Source: Chloroflexota bacterium
Lineage (GTDB): Bacteria > Chloroflexota > Dehalococcoidia > UBA2247 > RBG-13-53-26
Reading direction: 5' to 3'
Assembly (NCBI GenBank): GCA_026389585.1
Contig: JAPLHP010000011.1
Span: 1-42,483, forward strand
Length of the DNA: 42,483 nucleotides
Made by a program: the position numbers and the translations under genes. The notes below the pieces were generated by a model. It was not told where the DNA came from, did no database searches, and was given only the letters and a program-made list of their open reading frames with translations. Positions 1-9,440 of this stretch are shown piece after piece (within the stretch, counting starts at the first letter, position 1; each line of letters opens with the position of its first letter).

Positions 1-65
1 CCGACGGTATTTCGTTGGAAACACCAGATGATACAACAATACGCTTACATTGTGGCTCTTGTGTA

Positions 66-87
66 AATAGATGCTCATGCATCTATT
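66..87. repeat. Perfect 9-bp inverted repeat upstream of the first flavoprotein gene
   Basis: AATAGATGC (66-74), a TCAT loop and GCATCTATT (79-87) form a perfect hairpin. A second, GC-rich hairpin (CGCCG, loop CAAG, CGGCG) follows at about 98-111. No U-run follows either, so a rho-independent terminator is not obvious. They could end a gene lying to the left of the window or act as an operator for the gene starting at 313. Nothing else recognisable is seen in 1-312, and no coding region there is convincing. Confidence 0.45.
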
Positions 88-312
88 CTAATTCATTCGC
101 CGCAAGCGGCGGGGTATCAGACCCTAAAAGAGAATGACACGTGTCGGTTGTCGGCTTTATGCATTGCATAACTCAGGCATGGCAAGTAATCACCTCCATG
201 GCCCATAATGATACTGAAGTCCGGTGCAGTTATCCTATTGAAGACGCGGATAACGAGAGAGTAGAATTGAGGGAAATGGGCGGGCGACGCCGGTGACACC
301 AGGAGGTACGTA

Positions 313-2379
313 GTGACTTCTCTGCAAAAGCTTTTCAGCCCGGTCAGTATCGGATCGATGGAGGTAAAGAACCGCCTTGTGATGGCACCAATGACTACTC
401 AGTGGGCAGGCCCGGGTGATACCATCACTCAGCGATTGATAGACTATCATGTGGCCCGAGCCAGGGGCGGCGTCGGGTTGATCACTTTTGAAGTCTGCAC
501 TGTGGACCGCCAGTACCCCTACCAACTGCACACGGTGGGGTTGTGGGGTGACGAACTTATCGCCAATCACCGGGAATTGACCAAGGCCGTGCATGCCCAC
601 GGCGCCAAGATAGTGCCGCAGATCTCGCATGCCGGGCCGGAGTCATTCGCACCGTTTATCAACAAGCTGCAACCCCTGGGGCCATCGCCGTTCCAGTCTG
701 CAGTAACCGCGCAGATGTGCCGTGAGGTCACGCTCGAAGAGATCGAATTGATCATCGAGCAGTACGGTGAGGCGGCCAGGCGGGCCAGAGAAGCCGGCTA
801 CGATGGGATGGAGTTGCACTGCGCCCATGCCTACATGATGTGCGGGTCGTTCATCTCGGCTTTGCGCAACAAACGGACGGATGCATACAACGGCAGCACG
901 GTCGAAGGGCGGCTGCGGTTCCCCATAGAAGTCATCAAGAGGATGAAGGCCAAGGCAGGGAAAGACTTCCCTTTGACCATCCGCATCTCGGGTGACGAGC
1001 GGACGCCTGGCGGCCGCGACGTAGAAGGGACAAAGGAGATAGCCCCGAAGCTGGTTGAGGCCGGGGTAGATGCCTTTCACATCTCCGGAGGCGTTATCGA
1101 CAGGCTCAGCACAGGTATTATCGCAGGTTCGAGCTTCGGACCTGGTTTCAACGCGCCGACTGCCGCGGCCATAAAGAAAGCGGTGAATGTGCCCGTGATG
1201 GTTGTGGGCAGAATCCACGACCCGGTCCTGGCAGAGAGGATACTGCAAGCTGATCAGGCAGACCTGATAGTCATGGGGCGCCCGCTGCTGGCAGACCCCG
1301 ATCTGCCGAACAAAGCCCTGAAGGGAGAACTCCAGCATATCAGGAGATGTATCTCCTGCGAGAACTGCTTCGATTCGATAGCCGAGGGTGATTTCACCAA
1401 CATGCACTGTGCAGTAAATGCTGCTACGGGAAAAGAGCGTCAGCTCAACACCGAGCGGGCGGCGAAGACCAAGAAAGTGATGGTGGTCGGCGGCGGGCCG
1501 GCGGGAATGGAAGCGGCGCGGGTCGCGGCCTTGAGAGGACACTCCGTCACACTGTATGAGAAGCAGGGGCGACTGGGCGGGTCGCTCCTCTTCGCTGACA
1601 CTGTTCATAGCGACAACGACAATCTGCTCAACCACCTCACCACGGAGGTCAAGAGTCTGCCAATAGAGGTCAAGCTGCGGCATGATGTCACTCCTGCCCT
1701 GGTCAGTGCCGCCAAACCGGATGCAGTCATCCTGGCGTTGGGTCCGAACCTGTCCGTACCCTCCATAAGGGGGTCGGACGGCCGCAATGTGCTGAGTGGC
1801 CCGGAGCTGAAGAAAATGCTGGGCGGCAATCTGCAGGGGGCCGCCATCAAGAAGCTGCCTGCCTGGCAGAGACTGGGGCTGCAACTGGGCGGTCCGCTGA
1901 TGCGGCGTTGCCTGAATCCTCCGCGTATAAGGAGGCTGACGCGGTTGTGGATGCCACTGGGAAAGAGGGTCACAGTCATAGGAGGTGACCTGGCAGGCTG
2001 CGAGCTGGCTTTGTTTCTGGCAGAGAGAGGCAGAAAAGTCACCCTTTTGGATAGCGGAGGGAAGATCGCCCCCGACGTCGGAAGCAAGCGAAGGGCGGAG
2101 GTGAGGCAGAGTCTACAGGAATCGGAAGTCACCGTCGTTACCGGGGCGGTGTACGAAGAGATAACCCCGAAGGGGGTCGTTTTCAGCACAAAAGATGGGG
2201 GCAAGAAGACCGTGGGAAGCGAAACTGTGGTAATTGCCGGCAATGTCGAGCCGAATATGGATCTGCAGAAGACGCTCGAGGGGAAGGTCCCCGAGCTGTA
2301 TGTGATAGGTGACTGCAAGAAGCTGGGCTTGATAAGGGGGGCTATTGGTGATGGCATGACCATCGCCTGTAAAATATAG
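313..2379 (+). CDS. Old-yellow-enzyme family NADH:flavin oxidoreductase, 2,4-dienoyl-CoA reductase-like (FMN/[4Fe-4S]/FAD)
   Basis: This 688-residue protein has the three-part layout of 2,4-dienoyl-CoA reductase, trimethylamine dehydrogenase and BaiCD/BaiH enzymes. An N-terminal FMN TIM barrel (about 1-340) is followed by an Fe-S cysteine cluster, an FAD Rossmann domain (GGGPAGMEAARVAA from residue 393) and a nested NAD(P) domain (GGDLAGCE from residue 557). The barrel has the RNKRTDAYNG strand typical of the family. Reduction of an unsaturated, perhaps CoA-linked or cyclic, substrate is likely; the substrate is unknown. The GTG start is fixed by AGGAGG at 301-306. Oddities: the cysteines are C346-x2-C349-x2-C352-x13-C366 rather than C-x2-C-x3-C-x11-C as in the neighbour, and the NAD(P) loop is GGDLAG instead of GGGxVG. 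It lies 71 bp upstream of a paralogue and is probably co-transcribed with it. Confidence 0.9.
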   Translation: MTSLQKLFSPVSIGSMEVKNRLVMAPMTTQWAGPGDTITQRLIDYHVARARGGVGLITFEVCTVDRQYPYQLHTVGLWGDELIANHRELTKAVHAHGAKIVPQISHAGPESFAPFINKLQPLGPSPFQSAVTAQMCREVTLEEIELIIEQYGEAARRAREAGYDGMELHCAHAYMMCGSFISALRNKRTDAYNGSTVEGRLRFPIEVIKRMKAKAGKDFPLTIRISGDERTPGGRDVEGTKEIAPKLVEAGVDAFHISGGVIDRLSTGIIAGSSFGPGFNAPTAAAIKKAVNVPVMVVGRIHDPVLAERILQADQADLIVMGRPLLADPDLPNKALKGELQHIRRCISCENCFDSIAEGDFTNMHCAVNAATGKERQLNTERAAKTKKVMVVGGGPAGMEAARVAALRGHSVTLYEKQGRLGGSLLFADTVHSDNDNLLNHLTTEVKSLPIEVKLRHDVTPALVSAAKPDAVILALGPNLSVPSIRGSDGRNVLSGPELKKMLGGNLQGAAIKKLPAWQRLGLQLGGPLMRRCLNPPRIRRLTRLWMPLGKRVTVIGGDLAGCELALFLAERGRKVTLLDSGGKIAPDVGSKRRAEVRQSLQESEVTVVTGAVYEEITPKGVVFSTKDGGKKTVGSETVVIAGNVEPNMDLQKTLEGKVPELYVIGDCKKLGLIRGAIGDGMTIACKI

Positions 2380-2450
2380 ACCAACCCGCGCAGAAGGGTT
2401 GTGGTTTATTACCACTCTACATAGAGTTATTAGGAAGAGGAGGGTCATCC

Positions 2451-4409
2451 ATGAAGCCGCTGAAGAAGCTATTCACACCCATCAAGATCGGAGCAATGGA
2501 GCTGAAGAACCGTATCGTTATGGCTCCCATGACCACCACCTGGGCACCTACCGACGGTACTGTGCCACAGCAGATGATCGACTACTGGGAGGCCCGGGCG
2601 AAGGGAGGGGTGGGGCTGATCATATTCGAAACTGTGGTCATCGATGCCGCTTTCCCGTATATAGTCCAGAGCGTCGGACTCTGGGATGACAAGCTCATCC
2701 CCAGCTTCAAGAGGTGGGTTGACGCCATGCATGCCCACGGCGCTAAGGTGGCACCGCAGATCAGCCATCCAGGACCGGAGTCATTCTCCTGGATATTTGG
2801 AGTACAGCCCGTAGGGCCTTCTGTATTGGTCAGCAGAAGACACGGGCAGGCCTGCCGCGAGCTCACTGTGGATGAAATAAAGAAGATCATAGAGCAGTAC
2901 GGCGATGCAGCAAGACGGGCGAGAGAGGCCGGCTGCGACTGCATGGAATTGCACGCCGGTCACCGATATATGCTGGCTGCCTCGTTCCTGTCACCATTGC
3001 GCAACCAGAGAACTGATGAGTACGGGGGCACCATCGACGGCCGACTGAGATTCGTTCTGGAAGTGGTGGATAACATCAAGAGGAAGGCCGGGAAGGACTT
3101 CCCGGTGATCATCCGCATCTCGGGCGATGAGCATGTGCCCGGCGGGAGAGACCTGATGGACACGCTGTACATAGCCCCCAAGCTGGTAGAGGCCGGTGTA
3201 GATGCCATCGAAATCTCCGGCGGGGTAGATCCTGAACATACCTACCGGGTGCTGCCATGCATGGGGATGCCCCCAGGGTTAAATGTGCCTGCCGCGGCTG
3301 CTGTGAAGCAGATGGTGAATGTGCCGGTTATAGTGGTAGGAAAGATCACCGATCCCCGTTTTGCAGATGACATTCTCGTTAAGGAATATGCCGACATCAT
3401 AATGATGGGGCGAGCCCTCCTGGCCGATCCCGAGCTACCCAACAAGGCAAAGGCCGGCAGGTTCGAAGATATCGCTCCCTGCACTAGCTGCGGGCAGGGA
3501 TGTCTTCGGATGCCATTGACGTTCGAGGGCTTCACCTGCGTCATCAATCCCACAATCGGCAAGGAGAAGGAGATGGTCATCACCCCTGCAGCCAAGCCGA
3601 AGAAGGTGCTGGTGATCGGGGGTGGCCCCGGAGGCCTGGAGGCAGCCCGTGTGGCTGCAATCAGGGGGCACGATGTCACCCTGTGGGAGAAGGCCTCCAA
3701 GATGGGAGGACAATTGAACCTGGCGCCCATTCCACCCACAAAGCAGGACATGGCCAGATGGGTCATCTATCTCACCACTCAGGTGAAGAAGGCTAAGGTC
3801 AAGGTGGAATTGAACAAGGAGGCTACGCCGGAGTTGATCGAGCAGTTCAAGCCGGACGTGGTTATTGTGGCCACCGGAGGCAAGCCTCTCATTCCGCCCA
3901 TACCAGGTGTGCAGGGGAAGAAGGTGGCTACGGGAGCCGATGTGCTCACGGGTAAGGTCGCTATATCCCGCGGGAACGTGGTCATCATCGGAGGTGGCAT
4001 GGTGGGCTGCGAAGTAGCTGACTGGATAGCCAACCCCGGCCTGGACCAGACCTCAGGATGCACCAACATCACTATCATTGAAATGTTGCAGGACATCGCT
4101 CTGGACGAGATCCCACAATCGAGAATGGTGCTTCTGCCAAGGTTGAGAGAAAATGGCATCAAGGCCATAACCTCAGCCACAGTGAAGGAGATTCTGGAGG
4201 ATGGGGTGGTCTATACCAAGAACGGCCGCGACGAGACCATCCGCGGCATGGACTTTATCATACTGACCTGCGGCGCCACATCGGTGGATGAGCTGAGCGA
4301 GAAGATCAAGGGCAAGGTGCCGGAGGTCTATGTTATCGGCGATGCCAAGAAGGCCCGCAAGGTACTCGAAGCCATCGCCGAAGGCGCAGAACTAGCCAGA
4401 AAGATCTGA
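2451..4409 (+). CDS. Old-yellow-enzyme family NADH:flavin oxidoreductase, 2,4-dienoyl-CoA reductase-like
   Basis: This 652-residue paralogue of the preceding gene has the same order: FMN TIM barrel, [4Fe-4S] site, FAD domain and nested NAD(P) domain. The cluster ligands follow the family spacing exactly: C344-x2-C347-x3-C351-x11-C363. The nucleotide-binding loops are canonical (GGGPGGLEAARVAA; IIGGGMVGCE). The barrel strand SPLRNQRTDEYGG is a family signature. A GAGGAGG-type ribosome site precedes the ATG. The likely role is NAD(P)H-dependent reduction of an enoate or dienoyl-CoA-like substrate in the cytoplasm. The pair could be two subunits or two specificities of one pathway, as BaiCD and BaiH are in bile-acid metabolism, but the substrate cannot be read from sequence. 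A strong hairpin follows at 4439. Confidence 0.92.
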   Translation: MKPLKKLFTPIKIGAMELKNRIVMAPMTTTWAPTDGTVPQQMIDYWEARAKGGVGLIIFETVVIDAAFPYIVQSVGLWDDKLIPSFKRWVDAMHAHGAKVAPQISHPGPESFSWIFGVQPVGPSVLVSRRHGQACRELTVDEIKKIIEQYGDAARRAREAGCDCMELHAGHRYMLAASFLSPLRNQRTDEYGGTIDGRLRFVLEVVDNIKRKAGKDFPVIIRISGDEHVPGGRDLMDTLYIAPKLVEAGVDAIEISGGVDPEHTYRVLPCMGMPPGLNVPAAAAVKQMVNVPVIVVGKITDPRFADDILVKEYADIIMMGRALLADPELPNKAKAGRFEDIAPCTSCGQGCLRMPLTFEGFTCVINPTIGKEKEMVITPAAKPKKVLVIGGGPGGLEAARVAAIRGHDVTLWEKASKMGGQLNLAPIPPTKQDMARWVIYLTTQVKKAKVKVELNKEATPELIEQFKPDVVIVATGGKPLIPPIPGVQGKKVATGADVLTGKVAISRGNVVIIGGGMVGCEVADWIANPGLDQTSGCTNITIIEMLQDIALDEIPQSRMVLLPRLRENGIKAITSATVKEILEDGVVYTKNGRDETIRGMDFIILTCGATSVDELSEKIKGKVPEVYVIGDAKKARKVLEAIAEGAELARKI

Positions 4410-4438
4410 TTCTATCCTTCTGGAGCGAGATCCTTAAA

Positions 4439-4466
4439 GGGGACAGCCCCGTGCGAGGCTGTCCCC
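4439..4466. terminator. Bidirectional rho-independent terminator
   Basis: GGGGACAGCC (4439-4448) pairs perfectly with GGCTGTCCCC (4457-4466) across an 8-nt loop. It sits between two convergent genes (stop at 4409 on +, stop at 4505 on -). The + side is followed by a pyrimidine-rich stretch and the - side by CTTTAAGG, so it can serve both transcripts. Confidence 0.8.
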
Positions 4467-4504
4467 CTGTTCTTCCCCCGTGCGGATTGCGGCGGCAAAA
4501 TGTC

Positions 4505-7246
4505 TCAGAATTCCCACTCCTTCAACGGCTCAAACCTGCCCTGGAAGAACCGCAGGACTTTTGGCTCATAAGCTAACTTCAACCCTGTGATCCTGTCGCG
4601 CTTCTGATAAAGTCCCGCTATCCCTTCCACCGCATAGTCTATGTGCGAATTGGTGTACACCCTGCGCGGGATGGTGCACCGGACCAGTTCCAGCTTTGGC
4701 CTGTAGTTCTGGCCGGTCTTCGGCTCGCGACCCTTGGAGACGTTCCCGCGCTCCATCGTCCTCACCCCAGAATCAATGTAGATGGCCGCAGTCAAGGCCT
4801 GCGCCGGGTATTCTTCCTGGTCTATATGGGGCAGGAATCGTTTGGCATCAATGAAGACGGCATGTGAGCCCGGAGGTACCACAATCGGCACACCGGCCTC
4901 CTGAAGCTTGCGGCCGAATTCCTGGGTTTGGGCAACTCTCATCTTGATATAGTCATCGTCCAGTGAATCCATCAAGCCTCGATGGAGCGCCTCGATGTCC
5001 TTGGAATCCAGACCACCGTTGGTCACATCCCCCTCCCAGACCCTCAGCATCCTCAAGAAGGCACGGTTCAAGTCGGGGCTGTTGCACGCGATCAATCCGC
5101 CCATGTTGACCAGGAAATCCTTCTTGGCGCTGATGGTGCAGCCGTCGCCGTAACTCAGCAGTTCGCGCAGGATCTCCTTGACGGGTTTGTCGCTGTATTG
5201 AGGGTCCTTCCACTTGATCATATAGGCGTTCTCAACGCACCTGGTGGCGTCGTACATGTTCGGGATGCCGTATTTGTGAAGCAGTTTCGCCACGTCTTTG
5301 GCGTTCTGCATGGATATCGGCTGCCCGCCCGCCATGTTCACGCAGGTCTCGAAACTCACGTAAGCCACATTCTCCGGACCAGCGCGCAGAATCTCGCCCT
5401 CCAGCTTCTTCAAGTCTATGTTGCCCTTCCACGGAAACGGATTGGTGGGATCGTGCGCTTCGTCCACAATGACGTCCACAAAAACCCCGCCGGCCATCTC
5501 CTGATGAAGCTTGGTCGTGGTGAAGTACATGTTTCCGGGCACGATCTGCCCCAGCTTGATCATGCACTGGGACATGATGTGTTCCGCGGCCCGGCCCTGG
5601 TGTGTCGGAATGATGTAGTTGTAGCCCAGGATCTCCCGGAACTCTTCCACCATCTTCAGGTAATGGCGGCTGCTGTATGGAGTGTCGCCGGTGTTGGTCA
5701 TCCCCTCCCACTGGTAGCAGCTCATGGCCGAAGTTCCGCTGTCGGTCAGGAGATCCAGATAAACGTCTTCCGATTTGAGCAGGAAGGTGTTGTATCCGGC
5801 TTCCGCCATGGCCTTTTTGCGGTATGCTTTGTCCACCATCCTTACCGGTTCGAAAATGGCGATCTTGTACGGCTCGTACATCCGCTTCTCTGAGCGCTCC
5901 ACCCGCGGAAACGAAACAAACAGGCGTTGCTTCAGGGGCTCAAACTGGGCCTCGTCCACAAATTCAGGATCGTTCTTCAGCGAAAGGCCGGTCAAGTCGT
6001 CTCGATTCTTGTACACCGCCACCACCACGTCCGCGACCTCTCTCAGATGGTTTATCGTATATGCGCACCGGGGAAGCTCGAACATCAGTGTCCTGGCCCC
6101 CTCGCCTTTCGCGTGATAGTCCCACAGCCCTTCTATCTTGCCGCGCATGCCGCCCTGGATATACAGGGAAGCCGCCAGGGCGAACTTGGGAGATTCCTCA
6201 CTCGGAATGTGGGGCAGGAACTGCTTTACATTCAGCGCGAAGCCCCTGGTGCCCTTGAACACCGGCACGCCTTCGGCCTGGATCATGTTGTAAAGTGTGC
6301 CAATTTGCTCCTGATACCATTCGGTGTATTCCGTTTTCCTCATTTCTGCAACGCCGACGGCAAAAACCTCCATGGCCCTGCCCGACACGCCACCATACGT
6401 GTGCAGACCTTCAAAAACTACGACCTCGTTTCGGAGTTTCTCGAAGCACTCGTCGTGGCGGCTGGCGATGAAACCGCCTACGTCCGATCTGGGGTCCTGG
6501 CTGGCATCCATCAGAACGACGTCCGCCAGTTGAATGATCTTTTTCGCTATGTCTACTATTTCTTGATCCGAGGCCTCTACATTCCTGATCCAATAAGCAT
6601 TTTCGAGAACGTTTGAAATGTCCACGACCAGCGGGAGCGAGTAGGCGGTCGCGAGCTTTCTCACCGCCTCGATGTTGGGCAGCGATACAGGCTGGCCATT
6701 CCAGGCGTCGGGGCACGTTTCAATCTGGATGTAGGCGGCTCCATCTCTTCCGAGTTCCTTCAGCAGCCGCTTCAGTTTCGCCACATCCAGATTCCCGCCG
6801 AACTTCTCCGGCTCTCCGTACTTGGCGGCATCTTTGACACTAACGTCAACGCTCTTTCCCTTGTTGGCAAGGACCAGCCCTTCGCACCGCCCGCGGTTGT
6901 GCAGAACAGTCTGGCCCGGTTGAATCATCGTCGCTGCCAGGAGCTTCTCTGAACCGATTCCATTGTGCGTTGGCACCAGCCGGTCAATGCCCAGGACTTC
7001 CTGGACGGCACTCTCCAGTCGCAGGAAGCTTCTGGCGCCGGCATAGGCTTCATCGCCAATCATCAGCCCGGCCTTCTGGAAGTGGGACCACGCCGACATC
7101 CCCCGCGCCACCATGTCAAAGGCCACATGATCGGAACAAACGTGAAACGTATTGAAATGCGCTTGCTTCAGGATGTTCCACCGTTCGTAGGGCCTGAGCG
7201 CCGTGATCTTCTTGACTTCCTTAATCTTGAAAGGCTCGCTTCTCAT
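4505..7246 (-). CDS. Tandem-fused tyrosine phenol-lyase/tryptophanase-family protein, N-terminal half degenerate
   Basis: Each half of this 913-residue protein resembles a complete ~456-residue PLP beta-eliminating lyase (TPL/TnaA family), so it is about twice normal length. From about residue 455 on, the C-terminal half follows Citrobacter TPL closely: THQGR with R552 (TPL R100), DATRCVENAY with D666 and R669 (TPL D214, R217), the Schiff-base lysine K709 in SAKKDFLVN (TPL K257) and the VRTMERG segment. The N-terminal half aligns throughout but has I97 for the phosphate-contact arginine, N212 for R217 and Q250 for the PLP lysine, so it should not form the aldimine. It does keep D209 and Y68 (TPL Y71, which reaches into the neighbouring subunit's active site). 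Probable role: PLP-dependent C-C beta-elimination from an aromatic amino acid such as tyrosine or tryptophan; specificity is unknown. A GGAG-type ribosome site precedes the ATG. The gene stands alone. Confidence 0.9.
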   Translation of the reverse strand: MRSEPFKIKEVKKITALRPYERWNILKQAHFNTFHVCSDHVAFDMVARGMSAWSHFQKAGLMIGDEAYAGARSFLRLESAVQEVLGIDRLVPTHNGIGSEKLLAATMIQPGQTVLHNRGRCEGLVLANKGKSVDVSVKDAAKYGEPEKFGGNLDVAKLKRLLKELGRDGAAYIQIETCPDAWNGQPVSLPNIEAVRKLATAYSLPLVVDISNVLENAYWIRNVEASDQEIVDIAKKIIQLADVVLMDASQDPRSDVGGFIASRHDECFEKLRNEVVVFEGLHTYGGVSGRAMEVFAVGVAEMRKTEYTEWYQEQIGTLYNMIQAEGVPVFKGTRGFALNVKQFLPHIPSEESPKFALAASLYIQGGMRGKIEGLWDYHAKGEGARTLMFELPRCAYTINHLREVADVVVAVYKNRDDLTGLSLKNDPEFVDEAQFEPLKQRLFVSFPRVERSEKRMYEPYKIAIFEPVRMVDKAYRKKAMAEAGYNTFLLKSEDVYLDLLTDSGTSAMSCYQWEGMTNTGDTPYSSRHYLKMVEEFREILGYNYIIPTHQGRAAEHIMSQCMIKLGQIVPGNMYFTTTKLHQEMAGGVFVDVIVDEAHDPTNPFPWKGNIDLKKLEGEILRAGPENVAYVSFETCVNMAGGQPISMQNAKDVAKLLHKYGIPNMYDATRCVENAYMIKWKDPQYSDKPVKEILRELLSYGDGCTISAKKDFLVNMGGLIACNSPDLNRAFLRMLRVWEGDVTNGGLDSKDIEALHRGLMDSLDDDYIKMRVAQTQEFGRKLQEAGVPIVVPPGSHAVFIDAKRFLPHIDQEEYPAQALTAAIYIDSGVRTMERGNVSKGREPKTGQNYRPKLELVRCTIPRRVYTNSHIDYAVEGIAGLYQKRDRITGLKLAYEPKVLRFFQGRFEPLKEWEF

Positions 7247-7776
7247 CTGTCTTCACTCCGTAGGTTTGCTTCCCGTCGTTAAGTTTATCCGATACCCCCG
7301 CCTATTGTATCACCTCAATAGTTGGGCCTGCTGTCAGGTAGAACGCGGGCTGGGTAGCCTCTGGAGCAGGGGGTCGCGCGGAAGAGCATGAAGGATGAAA
7401 GGCAAAATCCGTGCTGTCTTCGTATGTAGCGTTCAAGCCGGGGGTCCGAAGATCGCCAGCGGCCTCTTGTTGCACAGATTGGGGTGTCCACCCTTCCTAT
7501 TTGCCATACAGGCAACCACCCCAGCACCACCTTGTGGAACTTCAAGCTGTCCTGCGCCATTGCTCTAGGCTCAAGTCTCCCGGAAGCACTTGAGCGTGCA
7601 TAGACCACAGTTCTTAAGAGACGATGGTCTCACACCAGAACCGGGTGACTCTGGCCGATGGTTGGCTTGAGTGATGTCAGCGCTGGCTGGCTTGGGTGAG
7701 CCGCTTGCACAAAAGCAGCATTCGATTCGGCTCGCCAGGAGCGTCATCGTCAACTAACTTGGTGGCAGGCACCCCT
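7247..7776. other. Non-coding region with one copy of a dispersed 22-bp repeat
   Basis: No gene is convincing in these 530 bases. It must hold the promoter of the fused lyase (leaving leftwards). Positions 7530-7551 carry a 22-bp sequence that recurs at 33525-33546 with one mismatch and at 34831-34852 with three. Open frames here have no ribosome site or recognisable motif. Confidence 0.6.
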
Positions 7777-9423
7777 TCACGTCAAATATGTCTTGACGTA
7801 CTTCTCCATCTCCGGCGTCGGTTTCCACCACTTCTTGACGCCCAGGTCCTCAGCCACCTTGTTGGCGCCGAGGTATCCCGGCCCTCCCAACACCAGCCCT
7901 CCCGGATAGGTGGACACGCCGCACACGTAGAGGCCCTCGATGGGCGTCCTGGTGGATGAACATTCCTGGTTGGGGCGGAAGCAGCCCATCTGCACCGGCC
8001 GGTAATCGCCGTGCTTTATGGCCCCGCGGCGCATGTTGGGGAAGCGGATGGCGATATCCTCGGGCGTCTCGTTATTGGTGCCGATGATGTTCGCCTTCTT
8101 CATGTTGGGCGCCACGCGTTGCCATTTGGCCAGAATGGCCTCATCCAGTTCCTTGGCCCTTTTCTCCCAGCCGCCCTCGATCTCGTAGGGAGCGTGCATC
8201 TGGAAGAAGGACACGTGCTTGCCGGGCTTGCGGCTGAGATGGGGATCGAAGAGGCTCTCGCAGGTCGAGTGACCGCCGAAGTTGCTGCCGATCTTGCCTT
8301 TCACCACGTTGTCCCAGTGGGCCAGCAGTTGCCCGGTGCTCTCGAAACCGAAGACAGTCATGAAGGCCTCATTCACCCAAGTGTCATCGCAGGCATAGTG
8401 AGGGGCTTCCTCAGAGGCAACGTGCAGGGTGTAGAAGCTCCACTTATCATACTTCCAGCCCTCTACGGCGTCCTTCAGAGAGGCAGGCAGATTGTCCTTG
8501 CCCACCAGATCGAAGAAGGTGGTCTGGGGGTCCAGGGTGGACATGACCACTTTGGCTCGCAGAGTCCTCTCTTCATACCCGATGAGAACGCCCTCCACCC
8601 GTCCGTTGTTCATCAGGATCTTGGTGGCTTCGGCGGCCTCCAGAATCATGCCTCCGTTCCGCACGATCTCTCTGGCCATGGCGGCGGCGAACTTGTGCGA
8701 GCCGCCGTAGCAGAGGCACTTGTTCATCCCTCTGTCCAGAAGCAGGGGCACGAAGAAACCGATGCCGGTCTCCATGGGGTCCAGCCCCCACATGCAACTG
8801 GAGTAGAGCATAAGAGCGCGCACCCGGTCGTTCTCGAAGACATCGTTGATGATCTCCAGTGGACTGCGGTCGACCATCTCCAGCATCTCCGCGCCGATGG
8901 GGGTGCGCTGCATGGCCACGGACAGGTCGATGGGGGACATGGGAGGTATGTAGGTGGCCGGAGCCACTATCTCGTTGACGATGCGCCGCCAGGTGCGCAT
9001 GACCTTGCCGAAGGCGATGGCATCCTTGAACGAGAACTTGCTGATGGAATCCTTGGTGTCCTCTATCATGCGGGTCAGCACCAGCGACTTGCCGTCTTCG
9101 AACACCATGGCCGTCTGAGAGTTGGGCTTGACCCAGACCAGGGCATGGTCGTCGAGGTTGAAGTCCTTGATCACCGGCATGTAGTCCACCATCATGTGAT
9201 AGACAACGTGCGGGTTGGAGGAATACAGAGGGAAGATGATCTCCTCCGTGGCCAGCCCGCCTCCGACTTCGAAGCGGCGCTCCACCACGGCCACCTTCAG
9301 TCCGGCCTTGGCCAGATACGCTCCGGCCATCAGACCGTTGGGGCCGCCTCCGATGATAACGACGTCCCAGGTGGTTTCGTCGGGGAACTCGTCGAACATC
9401 TTGAAGATAGGTTGCTCTCGCAT
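7777..9423 (-). CDS. Phytoene-desaturase-like NAD(P)/FAD-dependent oxidoreductase
   Basis: This 548-residue flavoprotein of the amine-oxidase/phytoene dehydrogenase (CrtI-like) superfamily starts with an FAD-binding Rossmann motif ([20 protein letters not shown], about residues 16-35), then ERRFEVGGG. It ends with the family's C-terminal FAD segment ([16 protein letters not shown] ... GPGYLGA). The ATG at 9423 is chosen because GGAGG lies 5 nt upstream; the frame runs open further upstream but only inside the preceding gene. It is the second gene of an operon, 17 bp after the paralogue at 9441-11159. The substrate is unknown: these neighbours carry no carotenoid genes, and proteins of this type in anaerobes act on varied hydrophobic or cyclic substrates. 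Both are probably cytoplasmic or membrane-associated. Confidence 0.85.
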   Translation of the reverse strand: MREQPIFKMFDEFPDETTWDVVIIGGGPNGLMAGAYLAKAGLKVAVVERRFEVGGGLATEEIIFPLYSSNPHVVYHMMVDYMPVIKDFNLDDHALVWVKPNSQTAMVFEDGKSLVLTRMIEDTKDSISKFSFKDAIAFGKVMRTWRRIVNEIVAPATYIPPMSPIDLSVAMQRTPIGAEMLEMVDRSPLEIINDVFENDRVRALMLYSSCMWGLDPMETGIGFFVPLLLDRGMNKCLCYGGSHKFAAAMAREIVRNGGMILEAAEATKILMNNGRVEGVLIGYEERTLRAKVVMSTLDPQTTFFDLVGKDNLPASLKDAVEGWKYDKWSFYTLHVASEEAPHYACDDTWVNEAFMTVFGFESTGQLLAHWDNVVKGKIGSNFGGHSTCESLFDPHLSRKPGKHVSFFQMHAPYEIEGGWEKRAKELDEAILAKWQRVAPNMKKANIIGTNNETPEDIAIRFPNMRRGAIKHGDYRPVQMGCFRPNQECSSTRTPIEGLYVCGVSTYPGGLVLGGPGYLGANKVAEDLGVKKWWKPTPEMEKYVKTYLT

Positions 9424-9440
9424 GACGTCCTCCTCTTCCC

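Noticed and set aside
643-1884. 413-codon minus-strand frame inside the first flavoprotein gene
   Set aside because: No motifs or ribosome site. The plus-strand gene explains the whole stretch, including Fe-S cysteines and nucleotide-binding loops.
4982-5893. 303-codon plus-strand frame inside the fused lyase gene
   Set aside because: Antisense by-product. The minus-strand protein aligns with tyrosine phenol-lyase through the same region.
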